A DNA stretch of 64,000 bases from Nymphaea colorata (lineage: Eukaryota; Streptophyta; Magnoliopsida; Nymphaeales; Nymphaeaceae), in the NCBI RefSeq assembly GCF_008831285.2, contig NC_045139.1, forward strand, positions 6,728,204 through 6,792,203. Reading direction: 5' to 3'. Of this stretch, positions 23,801-37,000 are shown piece after piece. Under the pieces are notes generated by a model, which worked only from the letters and a program-made list of their open reading frames with translations, made no database searches and was not told the DNA's origin. The translations under genes and the position numbers were made by a program. How positions within the stretch are numbered: the stretch's first letter is position 1; each line of letters starts with the position of its first letter.

Positions 23801-26800
23801 TATAAGGGATTACCAGTGCTGTGTTAATTTCCTTGTATAAGAATGCACATGCTTGATTTACCAGTTCCACAAACTTGGCACCAAACTATGAGAGTCAGTT
23901 ATGGTGCATATGGTCAACCTTGAAGCACATAATTAAGGCACTACCAGTGGCTTCAAGCATATTCCTCATAATTGGATCAAATCCACACTCTATCCATGGC
24001 CTACATATGAGCAGTCAGATCCATTACACCTCCTTTGTAATATTACACCACATATGTTATATTTTCAAAATATTGCCAAGAAATATATATTGCAGTAAGA
24101 TCACAACATCTTGCAATTTCTTTAAAATGTTCTCCTTTTTGTATATTTTAAGCCTCTACACTTTCTACATTTTCCTTTTCATTGAAATGTATCTTTATGA
24201 TTGTTTCATTTTATTTTGCAAAAAAATGTCAGAAAAGTTATTGCATCAGGTGCTTGCTTCAAAATTTTCTCGAAAAAGAAAGAAAATCACATTCACAAGA
24301 AAAATGATTTCACAAGCAGACTTACTGCAGAATTTCTGATAATGATATTGATCACAGATTCACATTGAAAAACAAATGAACGTGCAAAATGTCATAAAAA
24401 TTTTTGATTTACTCTTTTAACTAAATAAAGACATTCCTGGCAGGCTGGCACGGTTATTATCCTCCAGAACTTCTTACCCTATCAAGTTCCACACTCATCA
24501 GAATAGCTTTGAAAGTCTAGGTTTCTCTTGAAAGGTAATATTATGATTTGCGGGATAGTGTCAGCAGCACTATAAAAACTAGGATTGCAAATGGTGGGGA
24601 TCTAGTCTGAGGGCTTTTCATTTTCTGTTGCACAGGATCCTATTCCAACCCAATCTTTAATCTACTTTGCCATCCTGGATCCAATCCACTTGCTTTCCTA
24701 CTACATACAAGAAAAACAGATGTGGACCTTGAATAACCACCAGTTCACCTAACTAGTCTGTGATTCTACTGCCTTGAAAAACATTCAGAATCTTCAGAGG
24801 ATGATTGCTTTAGTAAATCAATGTCCTACTGAGGTTCAGATATCTTGTCTTTTGAATCTCCTCCATTGTACTCTAGGTTACAGCAAATCCATTCCTAACT
24901 TCTCCTATAATGCCCTCAAAGAAGTTTAGATGCAAGTCCACAATCCTTTCATAAAATAAAAAATGAACAACCTAGGGTTAGGAGCCCGTACTTTGTTACT
25001 TAATAAAAAAAATTGCTATTTTCTTGCATTTTTTCATTGGAGAGCGAGTTGGATGGTATTTTTAGGCATTTATATGTTTGTCTTTTGCAGTATGAAACAG
25101 ATTTAGTCTGCAAGCTTCTTTCTGATAATCAGATCAGTGCAAGGGTAAGTATCATATTGCCCAAGTTTATTTTTACAATTGAAGCTATACTTTACGAGTC
25201 CAAGTTGTTTGATTAATTATTACGTTTAGATCTACCACAGTGGCATCCCAGCAAAGGATAGGATTCTCGTGCAGAAATTATTTTGCTCCAACAAAATCCA
25301 AGTGGTAGGATGCTTGTTTGAGAATAATTTTTTTTTTATTGAGTTGATTGGAATATCTTTCCCACTTTCAAAATTTGAGTTGCATTGCTAACAGAACTTG
25401 TTATGACAGATTGTAGCTACTGTGGCATTTGGCATGGGTTTGGACAAGAGTGATGTTGGTGCTGTATGTGCATTTATTTATTTTATTTGTCTTTTGAGTT
25501 TTGACACGTCGAGATTTTTTTCCCATTTTTGTGGAATATTTGTTTTATATATTTAAGTTATCCCTAGTTCTCAAATGTATTTCTTGCTTTCAGGTTATTC
25601 ATTACAGCCTGCCAGGAAGCATAGAGGAATATGTTCAGGTGAGCATATTTACATGAAGTTTATGAAGCCATTTTTCTTTGTACTGTGTTTATGGTTGTAT
25701 GTTTTTATGCTTTATAGGAGATTGGACGTGCTGGACGGGATGGATGTCTTGCTTTTTGTCATATCCTTCTAGATGATTCTACATACTTAAAACTTCGCAG
25801 TCTCGCATACAGGTACTGTGCACTCCATACAAAGTTCTGTTTCATATATGTTATTGTGAACAAACTGCTTACACTTAATGTTGTCACTTGTCAGTGATGG
25901 TGTAGATGAATATGCTGTTAACAAATTCCTTTGTCATATTTTTGATGATGGAAGTCATCATCTCAATAAAGTTCATTCCTTGATTGTTGAAACATTATCA
26001 CGTAAACTGGATATGAAAGAGGAGGTACTGTTCAATTTCAACTCTATCAACTGCTTTTTCAGGGTTAGTTTTTTAGTTTTTTATGTTACTTATGTGTGAC
26101 AAGCTCCTTGTTTATCTGATCTAAAAGTTTCTATTGCCTAAGTTGGTGTTAAAGAAACAAGTATCTTACAATTCAGGAATGCATCACAGCGTGATCAAAA
26201 TCAATGCCGTATTTGTTCTGTAAAGCTAATTTTAAGTGGATGAAATACTGATTGATCATAATATTGAAGAATATATGCCTTACACACTTTTTTCAATGTA
26301 AATGTCAGTCACTTGCTTTTCGTCCTGGAAGAATAATTGAACGTAACACATTTTTAATTGTAATCAGAATTTATGTGATTTTTGGTAGTATTTCAGTCAT
26401 TGAATTTTGTGTTGACAATGCAGCATAATAAGATGGAACATTGTTGTGGGTGGGAGGCTGGAAGTAAATGGTTGAATAAAACAATGTGAGGGTCAAGATA
26501 GAAGTGGGAGACATTAGGTTTGGCTTATACCTAAGGTTATAGCCAATGATAGAGGAAAGATGCTTGTGTTAGTGGCAAACTCTACAACATTAGAACATTC
26601 TTAGATGTCGCTGTTATTAGGAGCTGGATGGTATATCAATTATTTGTCAAGAACTTGTCCTCAAATACAGATCTTGAGGAAGAGGTTTCCATTGAATTTC
26701 CTTAGTGAGTAGTCAACTTTTTAATCTCAAAAGAGTTGTGTTTGGGTGCAAAAATGCATCCCATGTTTGCATTCTAAAATATTTAGTGCAAGCGGCAATG

Positions 26801-29800
26801 AATCGGTCTTACACTCTTACTCAAAGCTTTCATTAGTTCGCGCTATTTACCCTCCTTTGTGTGGAACACATTATAGGGTATTGAGAATGATTTGAAGATC
26901 ATGGACCATGTTAGCGCAAGCTGGATATTTGATTCAGATGAAGACCTTGAGTTTTTCAAATTACTTTGTAGTTTGAAGATATTTAAAGAGGAATACATTC
27001 TGAATAAATGACTTGATGAGCCATGGAAATCAAACTGATTGACACTCCATTCGACATTAGATGAAGCTGAAAGTCATTATCCTAAACTACAGCTAGTTGG
27101 CAACTTGAGTTATATGATCATTGTTCAACCAAATGTACATTTTCTTTTGCATATAGTAAGCCAATTTATGAATGATTTAAGATTAGTATATCTTGCAGAA
27201 ACTTCAGGTCATACAAGATATTTGAATATCTGTAGGTACTCATGTTTTTTCCCATACATCATCTTCATTTAAGATGAGATCCTATGTTAAGTTTGTAGCA
27301 GTCGTTTTAGAGTTCACTGGCGACATGCGCAGAAACACATATCTATGTGTTTCATATAGTAGTGGAATCAGCAAAAATAACTCTATCAGTAACAGTAGTT
27401 GAATATTAAGCAAGACTATATATTGGGTATTGCTTTATTTAGATAGCTTTTAGAAGAATTTGGAGCCAAAATGTTTAGAAGTAGTATGCTTGATACTTCG
27501 TTGTGATAATTAGAGCAGTTTATGACAGACAATTTATGAAGGAAGCAAACACACTGAAATAGGTCGGCACTTTGCTCAACCGACCTACTTGGATGAAGTT
27601 ATTTTCTTAACTGTCTGAAATCTGGTCTGCACACGGTTTTCACATGTTATATTTGATCATTTTAGTTGACTTTTTGTTTTCTGCTTTCATCTTAACCAAG
27701 GGCATCATATGGCTTTTCTGATGTGCTTTAATGTAGCTTCTCTGATGGCAGGTGATGGATACAATACTGACTTACCTAGAAATAGGTGAAGTAAAGCACT
27801 TGCAACTTTTGCCACAGATGCATACTACTTGCAACTTAAGATTTCACAAGGTTGGTGTTCCATAGAAAGGTGGAATGGTTTAATGTAATGGTGAGATAAT
27901 CCTGGTATCATCTAGGCATTCAAAAAATTACTTCATTGTTCACAGACTGCACCTAGTTTGCTTGCTGTCAAGGATGTGGTAGTTGCCAACATTCTGAAGT
28001 AAGTCTACTATCTGCCCCTTCAGATGTTCCAGACACTTGAGGTTTTGGTCTTCTCATAAATTTTTACGTGAGTTCTTTCTGTATTCTCAGGGGAGAAACT
28101 AAACAAGGATATTATGTATTTGACATACCAACTTTAGCGAATACTGTTGGGATGACACCTCATCAACTTGTTCATCACATTCAAAGGCTAAAGGTAAAAT
28201 GAGTTTTCATGTTTACATTATCAGCACTTTTTTCCCCCTCCATAATTTATTGCTTTTGATATGTAACTCCATGACCATGAGTACTTGGTGTTTGAATTTG
28301 TAGGTTTAGATCATAAGCACTTCACTATGTAGTCTCATCTCCCACATCATACTAAGTATGCAAGCAACACAAAGCCTTTGGTGTTTTTTTTTTCTGTTGG
28401 TTAGATCCATGTCTACAATCTCGTCTTTTGCATTTTGACTGCTTGCTTGTGATATGGTCGCTAGGATCTCTCAGTTGAATTGTATGAAAAATGTGGCTAC
28501 AGCTAGTGGACCATCGGGTTTGACAACATCTGCTTGTAGTGTTTGAAGTTCACATTGGATGGTGACCAAGTGGGGTCTAAGGAAGGTTTTAACATCACTT
28601 TGTGTTGCAAAATCCAATGCCACCACAATTACAACTCCTCCACTAAAAATGAAAAAAAAAATGAAAGGCCATTACCCTGAATAAGATCTTTAATAGACTT
28701 TGATCAACAATTTTAACGTGTTAAAAGAATATATTGTCTAACATGCAGCAAAGGAAAATGGTTAAAGAAAGGGATAAACACATACAAGTTGAATAATCAT
28801 AAAGTTTGGCATGAATGAATAAGTAAGAGAAGCAATATAGACTCATGCTCATTTGCATGTCTTATGAGCTAAGATCGGGCTTTTCTGCATGCTTCATTAG
28901 TTCAATCATCTTTAACTATCTTGAATCATTTAACCAAAGTGAAGAATAAATGAAGAAAATAGCACATTTGATGATGAATTAGTTGCATTCAATAGCCTTC
29001 ATGTTTGGATGTCTTTGCCAACCCCCTCCTCCCTTGTTATCATGAATTTAAGCATGAGATTGTGTTCTTCACCTCAAACAGTTTGATCACAGTCAATGTG
29101 CTGTTCATCATTGAAATACAGCTCTGGAAGGTTAACCAGAGCAGGAATTGCAACAGTCGGTCTCCTAGTTAGATAGCCATGTGATATTTGTTGCTAAATT
29201 CCCTAAGGCCGTCACATGGATTTTACAAGTACTTACTATCATGCTAAAATGATTGACTGGATATGAACGTTCTTTTTCTATTGAGAGGAATGTCAAAACT
29301 TCCACTTATCCAAGACATATAGCTCAAGTTAAAACAGCAATGTTGATTGAAAGCTACAGTGATCACAATTCTCAGACTAGGTTAAGCCTAAAAATTGCAT
29401 GCAGGAAACCAACCCATCAAATTTCCATGGCAATGAAATAATAATAAGTGTATAGAGCAGATGATGAGTAAACGTACTAGTCTGCAATAAGATACTAGTA
29501 CGATCACATCACTTTCATTCTTAATTGACCTTGATGATTATTGAGTAAACAAATTACCATTTTTGTTTGGTTGATCCTTTTTATTGATTCTTCTAGATGC
29601 CAAGTTGAAATAGTTTAACCTTTAATTTCTTTCACTTGCTATGCCATTATCTTTCACATTGTTTTTTCTAAATTCTGCTGTAATTGGATTACTCATGATG
29701 TTAGATGTAAATCTAGTCATGTACTTCACTCCTCACCATAGCACAGTATGAATTACGTTTTCAGTTCATTTTTCTCAAATTTATTTCCCATTGACATCTT

Positions 29801-32144
29801 ATCTGCTTAAATTAACTTTGTCCTTCATTAAATATGGTAGTCCATGGAGGAGGTCAGCTATGAATTGAAGGATTTAGCCTTTTTCTTTGAGGTTATAAAA
29901 TTTCCTGAAGATTTGTGCACTCTTGTGGCACATATCACACGAAGACTATCTGAGGTGGAAAACTATAAGGTATTGTAAATGCTTCAAAATCTTTTTTGTT
30001 GAATTATTTTCCAGCATCCTGGAAGTTTTAACAGTTAATATTTTTATAGATTTGGAAACTAGATGCAATGTTCTCTCTTGCATCTTCAGCATTAGAGAGG
30101 TGCAAAAAAGTGGATGAGCATGCTGATTCTCTTCATATGCATTATTTGCAACAAAAGATTGTGCAATACTTTGGGAACCGTGGTGACAATGAAAACTTCT
30201 TGATGAGTGGAATTACTAAAAGCAGGTCTGGAAATTTCATATCCTTTCTACTGGATGCTTTGCTTGGTGTGTAATCTGGAATTCTTGCAAAGATATTTGT
30301 GTTGAGTTTCCAAAACAATTTATTTTGCGTCTTTGCAAATGAAAGTAATGCTTTTAAAAGTTCAACAGAATTAGTAAGAGGTTCATGTGAATTGGCAAAA
30401 GGGCCAAACTTGCAAAAAGCATATCGATGGCTGTACCAAAAGCAACCTGAAGAGGATGGTCAATGTCATCTGTCTGGTCATACTGTAGATACAGTACTGT
30501 TTTTCAGAAAGGAAAAGCAATAATGAGAATTTGTAATGCAGGAGGGAGCATGGTACTTGTCTTACATCACGTCATAAAAAATTAAAATAACCATTGACAT
30601 GCTTTCAATAGAATGATGTTATGAAAAATTTGCAAGATGCATAATACCATCTTGATAGTTCAAAATAGACAAGAGATGTATTTCATAATACTTTCAAATA
30701 TATGAATTGAATCATATAATAGTTTTACATGAGGTAGAGTAGAAGGCATTAGAATAATGAATTATTGTTTGTGACTGTTTTCTTCTTAAATGGAGATCGT
30801 GATTCTTTTGTTTTCATGTTGTGAATTTATGCTTGCGAGTTTTCTGTATATGCTTCCCGTACACCAGCGAGAACTAATACATATGAGAACATGCTTTTCT
30901 ATTTCCCTTTGACTGCCCTTGGATCTGTATGTAACCCTGAATCCAATTCCTACATGAACAATCACGATCGCATTTTCAAAACTTTGACAATCCTATCCAT
31001 ATGGTTCTGCCCCAAAATCTGGTAAAAATCTGATCACAGATCTGAGAAAATGTATGCTTTAGATTTTTGTTGGTTGTAGTTCAAAAGGGAAACCAACTGA
31101 ACAGCGAACCAGACTTGTTGGATTTTATCTAGTTCTCTGGAATTTTCTTTGATAGTTCTAAGGGCTTTCGCCTCTCACCACGATTCTGGAGAACCATAGC
31201 AATATTCAGCTATACATAATAAGCCATAGTTGAAATGGTTTCTCCACTTTACCTTGCCATTTCTCTTTCCTTATTGCTGTCATTAGACATTATTGATTAA
31301 TATAATCTTTTCTCTTTTGTTCAGTAAAACCTTTATCCTTATGATATACCTAGGAAATGAACTTGGTACACTGTTTATGTACTTGTTGGTTGAAATTTCA
31401 ATGACAATATTTGTGATACTGCTTTTTTCTTAAACTAAAAAAAATTGTGTCATCTTGTCACTTGTATTTATAAGCAGAAACTAAAATTTCATTATCTGGA
31501 AACTGATTTGCTGAAACCAAGAAGTCACTACATTGACAGATTGACCCATTGATTTCGAGCTGTCTCTAATTTTCAAAATTTTTCAATTATAGCATAGTTA
31601 ACTTTCAATTGCTTTCATGTTCAGACTTTCATTTAAGACTCTTACATTTAACTTCGATTCATGAATCCTTGAAGTCTTCACTTTTATAAAACTAAATAAC
31701 TTTTATGATGCTTTATTCAAAACATATTCAACTGAGCTCTTTTATGCTTGCAGCCCATATCTACGAGCAGATATTAAGGTGAGGTCAACCAGAAGATGGA
31801 TTCCTAAAGTGTCTCTTTTGCATTTGAGTAATTTAACCTGGTTCAGTATGTAAACCTCTGGGTGGATTCAGGTGTTCTTGCAGGCCAATTCTCATACGAA
31901 GTTCACTCCAAGGGCTGTAGCAAGGATACTGCATGGAATTTCCAGCCCTAGTTATCCTGCTTCTATTTGGTCAAAAACCCATTTCTGGTACTAACTTTGT
32001 TATCTAAATGTATAAATGGTTGCTGCATCTTTTCATGTGAAATTGTTTTGAAGTCCTTAATTTTACAGGGGTCGATATTCAGAAGTTGACTTCTTAGCAG
32101 TCAAGGAAACAGCAGCAGCTGAGCTTATTAGTTCTAAAGGGTAA
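19291..32144 (+). CDS. RECQL5: RecQ5-type ATP-dependent DNA helicase, 20 exons
   Basis: Unwinds DNA 3'-5' in recombination and repair; plant RecQ5 orthologue (Arabidopsis RECQL5, At1g27880) by sequence pattern. Exons: 19291-20133, 20219-20338, 20418-20471, 21085-21197, 21345-21561, 22007-22090, 25091-25144, 25230-25304, 25410-25463, 25594-25638, 25718-25812, 25895-26024, 27752-27850, 27946-27998, 28091-28193, 29841-29969, 30050-30225, 31754-31778, 31872-31987, 32069-32144. This gives 886 aa from ATG 19291 or 856 aa from ATG 19381; the start is undecided. Seen in order: a long Ser- and Arg/Lys-rich N-terminus; motif 0 GFDSFRDGQLEAIKRV; Walker A LPTGSGKSLCYQ; VSPLVSLMVDQL; DEAH box VVIDEAHCLSEW; AMTATAT; IIVYCKFQ; YHSGIPAKDR; ATVAFGMGLDKSDV; EIGRAGRDG. 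After the core come the plant RecQ5 segments SDGVDEYAVNKFL, YYVFDIPTLA, FTPRAVARILHGISSPSYP and SKTHFWGRY. HRDC and a canonical RQC domain are not seen. The exon 5/6 junction is ambiguous. TAA at 32142-32144 overlaps a possible donor. Confidence 0.93.
20839..20881. repeat. (CT)n microsatellite in RecQ5 intron 3
   Basis: About 21 CT units, within the intron between 20472 and 21084. Confidence 0.95.
22091..25090. other. 3-kb RecQ5 intron 6 with no supported gene
   Basis: AT-rich. Holds a 20-bp perfect palindrome (23112-23131), an atattttcgaaaatat palindrome at about 23326-23341 followed by cgcgatatt, and a Phe-rich open stretch at 23875-24339 without family features. 24640-24900 has a composition unlike the rest and may be a decayed transposable element; no ends were found. 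Confidence 0.5.
23112..23131. repeat. Perfect 20-bp palindrome
   Basis: TTAAAGGGTTAACCCTTTAA, self-complementary without a spacer, inside RecQ5 intron 6. Confidence 0.9.
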
Positions 32145-34046
32145 CTACCAGTCGTTGTTGTCATTTGACAGTATATTTACTCCTTTTGCAACTTCTCAGT
32201 GTTCACTTGTCACTTTTTTTAGCAAAAAATTGAATACAAAAATTTCAACAGATAATACGTCCAGGCTGAAACCTTCACTAAGTAAAGTCTATTTATTTGT
32301 CTCCGTTCGGGGCCATATTTGTCTCATTGCCTTTTACTCCAGGCGAAGCAATTCAATACAGTGAAGCAGTTCAATCAATTCCACCTGGATATTGACTTGA
32401 ATCTACTTCCTCCCCTGCCTGCCAGCAAATAACCAATTCCTCCAAGTTCGAGCAAAGACTATTCTGCGCACCATTCTTCCTTGCGCAGTGATTTCTGTAC
32501 GGCTGGGCCCCGGGATCAGATTATAGCAGTAATGAGGACTAGTGTAACTCCACTAATCTGGTGGCAGGCAGATCGGAGATTTTACATGCCTGAGTGGTTC
32601 ACCAATGACACTCCCCTTTGGCCTGTTCCAACTAAAATATTTTGCTGAAGACCCAGGTTTGGCTTCATATGGGATGATTGGATTGTTGAACAAAAATTTA
32701 CAGCACACGGTGCATAGAAGGTTCGCGCCGCAAAGAAATCTGCAGCGACCATTGGTTATTCAAGGGCTTTTCCTCTTTAGAGAAGGGTTGCCCGAGTCCG
32801 CCAAAAACATCGTTGTAATTTGCGTTCAATGAAGTTCATGAATAAACTACTATATGCCTGGGTCTATTTCTTGAGGTTATGGAACATAAGAATTGAAGTC
32901 TTTTAACTCCACTTTCTATGGTAGGATCTCTCTGCAAGATGCTTATTGAGTTGTTATATGTCAAGTTGTAATAAAGGTTTGTGTTGCAAAGAAATCTGCA
33001 GCCACCATTAGCTATTCAAAGGGCTTTTCCTGCCGGTGTCTGCCCAAAGCATCCGTGTAATTTGAGTTCAATGAAGTTCTTGAATGAACTAATAAGTGCC
33101 TAGATGTGTTTGTTGAGGTCATAGAGCATGAAAATTGAAGTCTTTTACTCCATTTTTATGTTACAACAGCACGAGGCTTATTGAGTTACATGTCCCAAAG
33201 TTTTCATTATGTCCCAGCAGTTACCTCTAAAGGTGTCACTATGTGCCAAACGTCTAAACCTTTGATTTTTTTTTTCTTTTTTCAATTCTCGAAGGTGAGT
33301 CTTGTCCTTCGCAAAAAAGTGTGTTAAATTTCAGATGAAATGAGGATTCCAAGCGCTACCATTTATCCATATAATCTTGATGGAGTTATGGTTCAGTGGT
33401 CGATGTGATTAATGAAAGGAGCCCCCTGTATTTATTCATGACAATGGCGAGCATCCGAGGAGAATAAATGCTGATGACGATCTTCCTTGAGAGGGAGAGG
33501 GAGAGAGAGAGAGATAGAGAAGCAATCCGTTTAGACGAGGAAAATTAAGAAAAACAAAGACCAAGAGCAGGCCTAGCCACGGCCGACAAACCAGGTACAC
33601 CTCAAAAGTAACAAAATAGGGACCCATTGAACCATCACTTGGAAAACAAGAATATACTTAAACCTCTCTAGATACGGGATGGGACTTCACATGGAGTGGG
33701 AAAAAAAAAAAAAAGAATAGGGACAACTAGGGACAGTTGTTCGAAGAACTAGCCGACCAGCAGACAATGGTCCGCAAGGGGCAGCATCTGGTTCTTTATA
33801 CATCTGTTATGATCTGGAAGCCCAAGAGTTTTTCTTGATCTGAATGTACACAGCCAATCAGAAGTGCATTAAGCAGCACAAGCTGTTTGAAGATGCACAC
33901 TTAAACTCGGCGAGTGACTAACCGTAGGTTCGCTTGCACCACTTGCAGGATATCCATCTTCAGACAGCAAGAACAAGAAGCACCATAAGCTTACGAATAT
34001 AGAGAAGGAAATGTGAACTACAACAGAAAGTGACCCTTGAAGTTTC
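32145..34046. other. Convergent intergenic region: RecQ5 3' end and TPLATE 3' end
   Basis: RecQ5 (plus) and TPLATE (minus) end facing each other about 1.9 kb apart. Candidate polyadenylation signals on the plus strand include aataaa at about 32842 and 32970. A 256-bp tandem duplication occupies 32718-33165. A purine run (gagagggagagg...) lies at about 33489-33520. Nothing coding is seen. Confidence 0.6.
32718..33165. repeat. Tandem duplication, period about 256 bp, downstream of RecQ5
   Basis: The segment from about 32718 (gcaaagaaatctgcagcgac) recurs from about 32974 (gcaaagaaatctgcagccac). It continues through attcaa.gggcttttcct, gttcaatgaagttc.tgaat and attgaagtctttta, with substitutions and small gaps. 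It lies in the presumed 3' UTR or just beyond it. Confidence 0.85.
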
Positions 34047-37000
34047 TTAATGAACTTTAGTTGCTCTATCTTTGTACAACATGTGCCACTCTTGCAAAAC
34101 CGCTGCCTGAAGGGCACGGTGTTCTTGTTCTTCTGCCGTCAACTCTGATAAAGTTGAAGGTTCCTTAGGCTTCTTCTCAGCGTCTTCCTTTTCTTTCTCA
34201 TTATCATCATCACTATCCTTGGGAGGTTGAGGTGGAGGTTGTGCTGCTCTTAGTATTGCTATTCTTTCCATTGAGATTTTTAATCGCTCAATAGCTGCTT
34301 CTTTTACTTCATCCTCAGGCATGTATTGAACGCACCCATCCGTAATGTCATCTAACCAGCCTTGCAAATCAGAACCTATTTCTTTTATTATGGAAGCATC
34401 AGAGGCTCTTATCACAAACTTGCACAGCATTGCAGTAGTCTCGTCCCCAAAGTCTACGTTTCTACTTACTTCACTGGCACCAAATATCATCATACCCACA
34501 AATCCACCGTACCAGGTCTTGGCAGCATAGCAGAGCTGTAAAATCACATCTCCCTCAATAAAATTCAAAGAGTAGAGATTCTTGAGAAGTACAAAAAAAA
34601 AACTCATATATAAAACAAATATGCACGAGTGGAGTGATCGCGCATCTGCCCTTCTGCTCCTGGTAGTCAAGCTACGGATACAGGGACTTGTTTCCAAAGA
34701 TCCAATGGTTAAAATCTTAAAGTGATTCCCGTGTCCTATTCAACCCCAACCAAAACGAGATTGACGGATGGTATGAGTCACTCAGAACTAAAGATTTTGG
34801 AATTGAAGACCATGGGAATTGTCCTTGTATTATTAAAATGGAAAAAAAGGTTCTCTAGCACTTGCCTGAAAAGGCACAAGGAACGGTTCAATCTTTCAAT
34901 GGCTGCAATGGATCTGAATTGAAATTGTTTTCGAATTGGATTCAAAAATATATTTTAACCAAAACAAAGAGCAAATTTAAAAAAAGTACAATAAAAAGTC
35001 AAGAAGTTCAATTCAATTCTAATCAGCAGATTGATTAACACCGATTTGATAACACAGAAAAATGATTAAAAGGTACAACTTACAGGACAAAAAAAAAACA
35101 TTAAAGCACTAGGTAACAGATGAAGAACTGAAGGGTAAAACCAGATAAGAAAGAGAATGAAGACAAGTGTTTAACTTACTTGAAATCCTGCAACAGTCCT
35201 GAGAACATGGGAACAAACTTGGTGGAAAGGCTTTAAAGAAAGCGACTTCAGCCCCCTCAGGAAAGGAGGAGCCCCAGTCTGTAAAGCAGCAGTAGCTTTA
35301 AAACCACTCCCTTCGTATGTGTATCCACCTGAATATTCTAGTATGGCAGGCAAACTCGGCCATAAGCGGAAATATTCAACTGGAGAACACTTATGGGGCA
35401 GCATGAGTTCTGTCAAAGGAATTTTGTAAGGCATACAACGTAAAATAACTGGTTCTCCAATCTCTGGCTTTAATGTCTTCTTCTGTCTCATGATTTGAGA
35501 AGGGTCCTCATCTGGATAGTCACCATCATAGTCGCCTGCACCTCCACTTCCATGAAATGGATAGTATAAAACCTGGACCCAGAGAGCACAGCGTTCGAAA
35601 TGGGAAACACCAACAGTTACACTGCAGAGGATTGGATCCTGCAGGAGCATGGTGTCAGTAAGCAACACCTTCTTGGTTACTAAACTATCATGATATACAT
35701 GTATACCGGGAGGCATCTGGATTATGTAAAATGGATAATTAAAGTGATGAAAATACAAACCTGAGAGACAAGATGATGCAGTTGCCTCACTGCTTGAGGA
35801 GAACCATCCATAAAATGCAATGCACCTGAAAGCCCCACTCGGATATCAACTCTGTTAAGCTCCAGTTCAGTCAAATTGAGAACCTGAAGATGTTGCAGAA
35901 AATGTCATACTGGTTCATAACAACAGGACAACAAATACGCAGCATTATCATCCAACAGATTTCGGACTAGAATGCTGGAATGAAAGGGACGCAGGCACAT
36001 ACAAGTCATCATATCTTATCAGCTCATACAAGTTAACCTAGAGTTCCTGCTGAGAACCTGGATATAATGATAATTATGGATTTTTTCTATATTAAAGAAT
36101 AGGTCAAGATCATCTTTGAGTTCGACCATCTTCATTTAGTTCTTTGTTCTGTTAATCTATTAAAGTTACAACTTACTTGATTTAAAGCTATAGCCTATGA
36201 TCGTGGCCACAACTGCAACTAAAGGACATTTTAAAACAACTTAAAGTGGCCAATCTGATATTACTATTTTTGAAAGAACTAATGCAAGAAATATTACATC
36301 CATAATGTTTGATGTGACAACTGCAGCAACCATTATCTTCAAGATATTTGAAATTTACAGCAACCAATAAATATCAGTATAGGTCCAAAAATACCCTCAA
36401 AATTATAAATCTAGATACTATTGCAACTATGAAAATATCACAACATTTGGCAAGATTCTTGAAGAAACTTTTTTTACATGCTGCTAAATTATGTACTTTT
36501 GATTTTGTAGTTTCTTTTATATTTTAGAAGAATTTATGTTTTTTGCCAAATATTTTTTGACAGACTTTCCCAAAAATTTTATAAGTAAAACCTTATTAAG
36601 GAATTGCAGAGAATGATATAAGTGGCTGTGGTAACAACTGATGAGCTCAGAATTGCTTGAAGTGTAATTGAAACTTCAGGAGTTGTGCTCATACCAAGTA
36701 GCCTTCTAAGCCAAACATCATAGCCATTAGGCACCAAAGCTCCCCTTTGTCTAATATCTAGCGACAACTTGTGGACCATCTTTGTCATTGACAACACTCA
36801 CGTTAAGAAAGAATCACCCTTTAGAATGCATTTTAAAGAGAAAAGCTGGCAAATGTGAAAATTCATTCCTCAAACTTCATATCATACTCCAAAAAGGACA
36901 AATCTAGGCTCAACTAAGAAATATTAAAATTACAGTGCCAGCAAAAAGTGGCTAACAAAATTTGCCATGCTTGAAGCCCTCCTCACACACTGAGTGATTC

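Noticed and set aside
23875-24339. 154-codon Phe/Ile-rich open frame in RecQ5 intron 6
   Set aside because: AT-driven composition, no ATG at its beginning in good context, no recognisable domain, and placed within a spliced intron.
36579-36797. 72-codon minus-strand frame in TPLATE intron 4 that looks somewhat protein-like
   Set aside because: TPLATE is continuous without it, there is no conserved match that I recognise, and no splice sites make it an in-frame exon.
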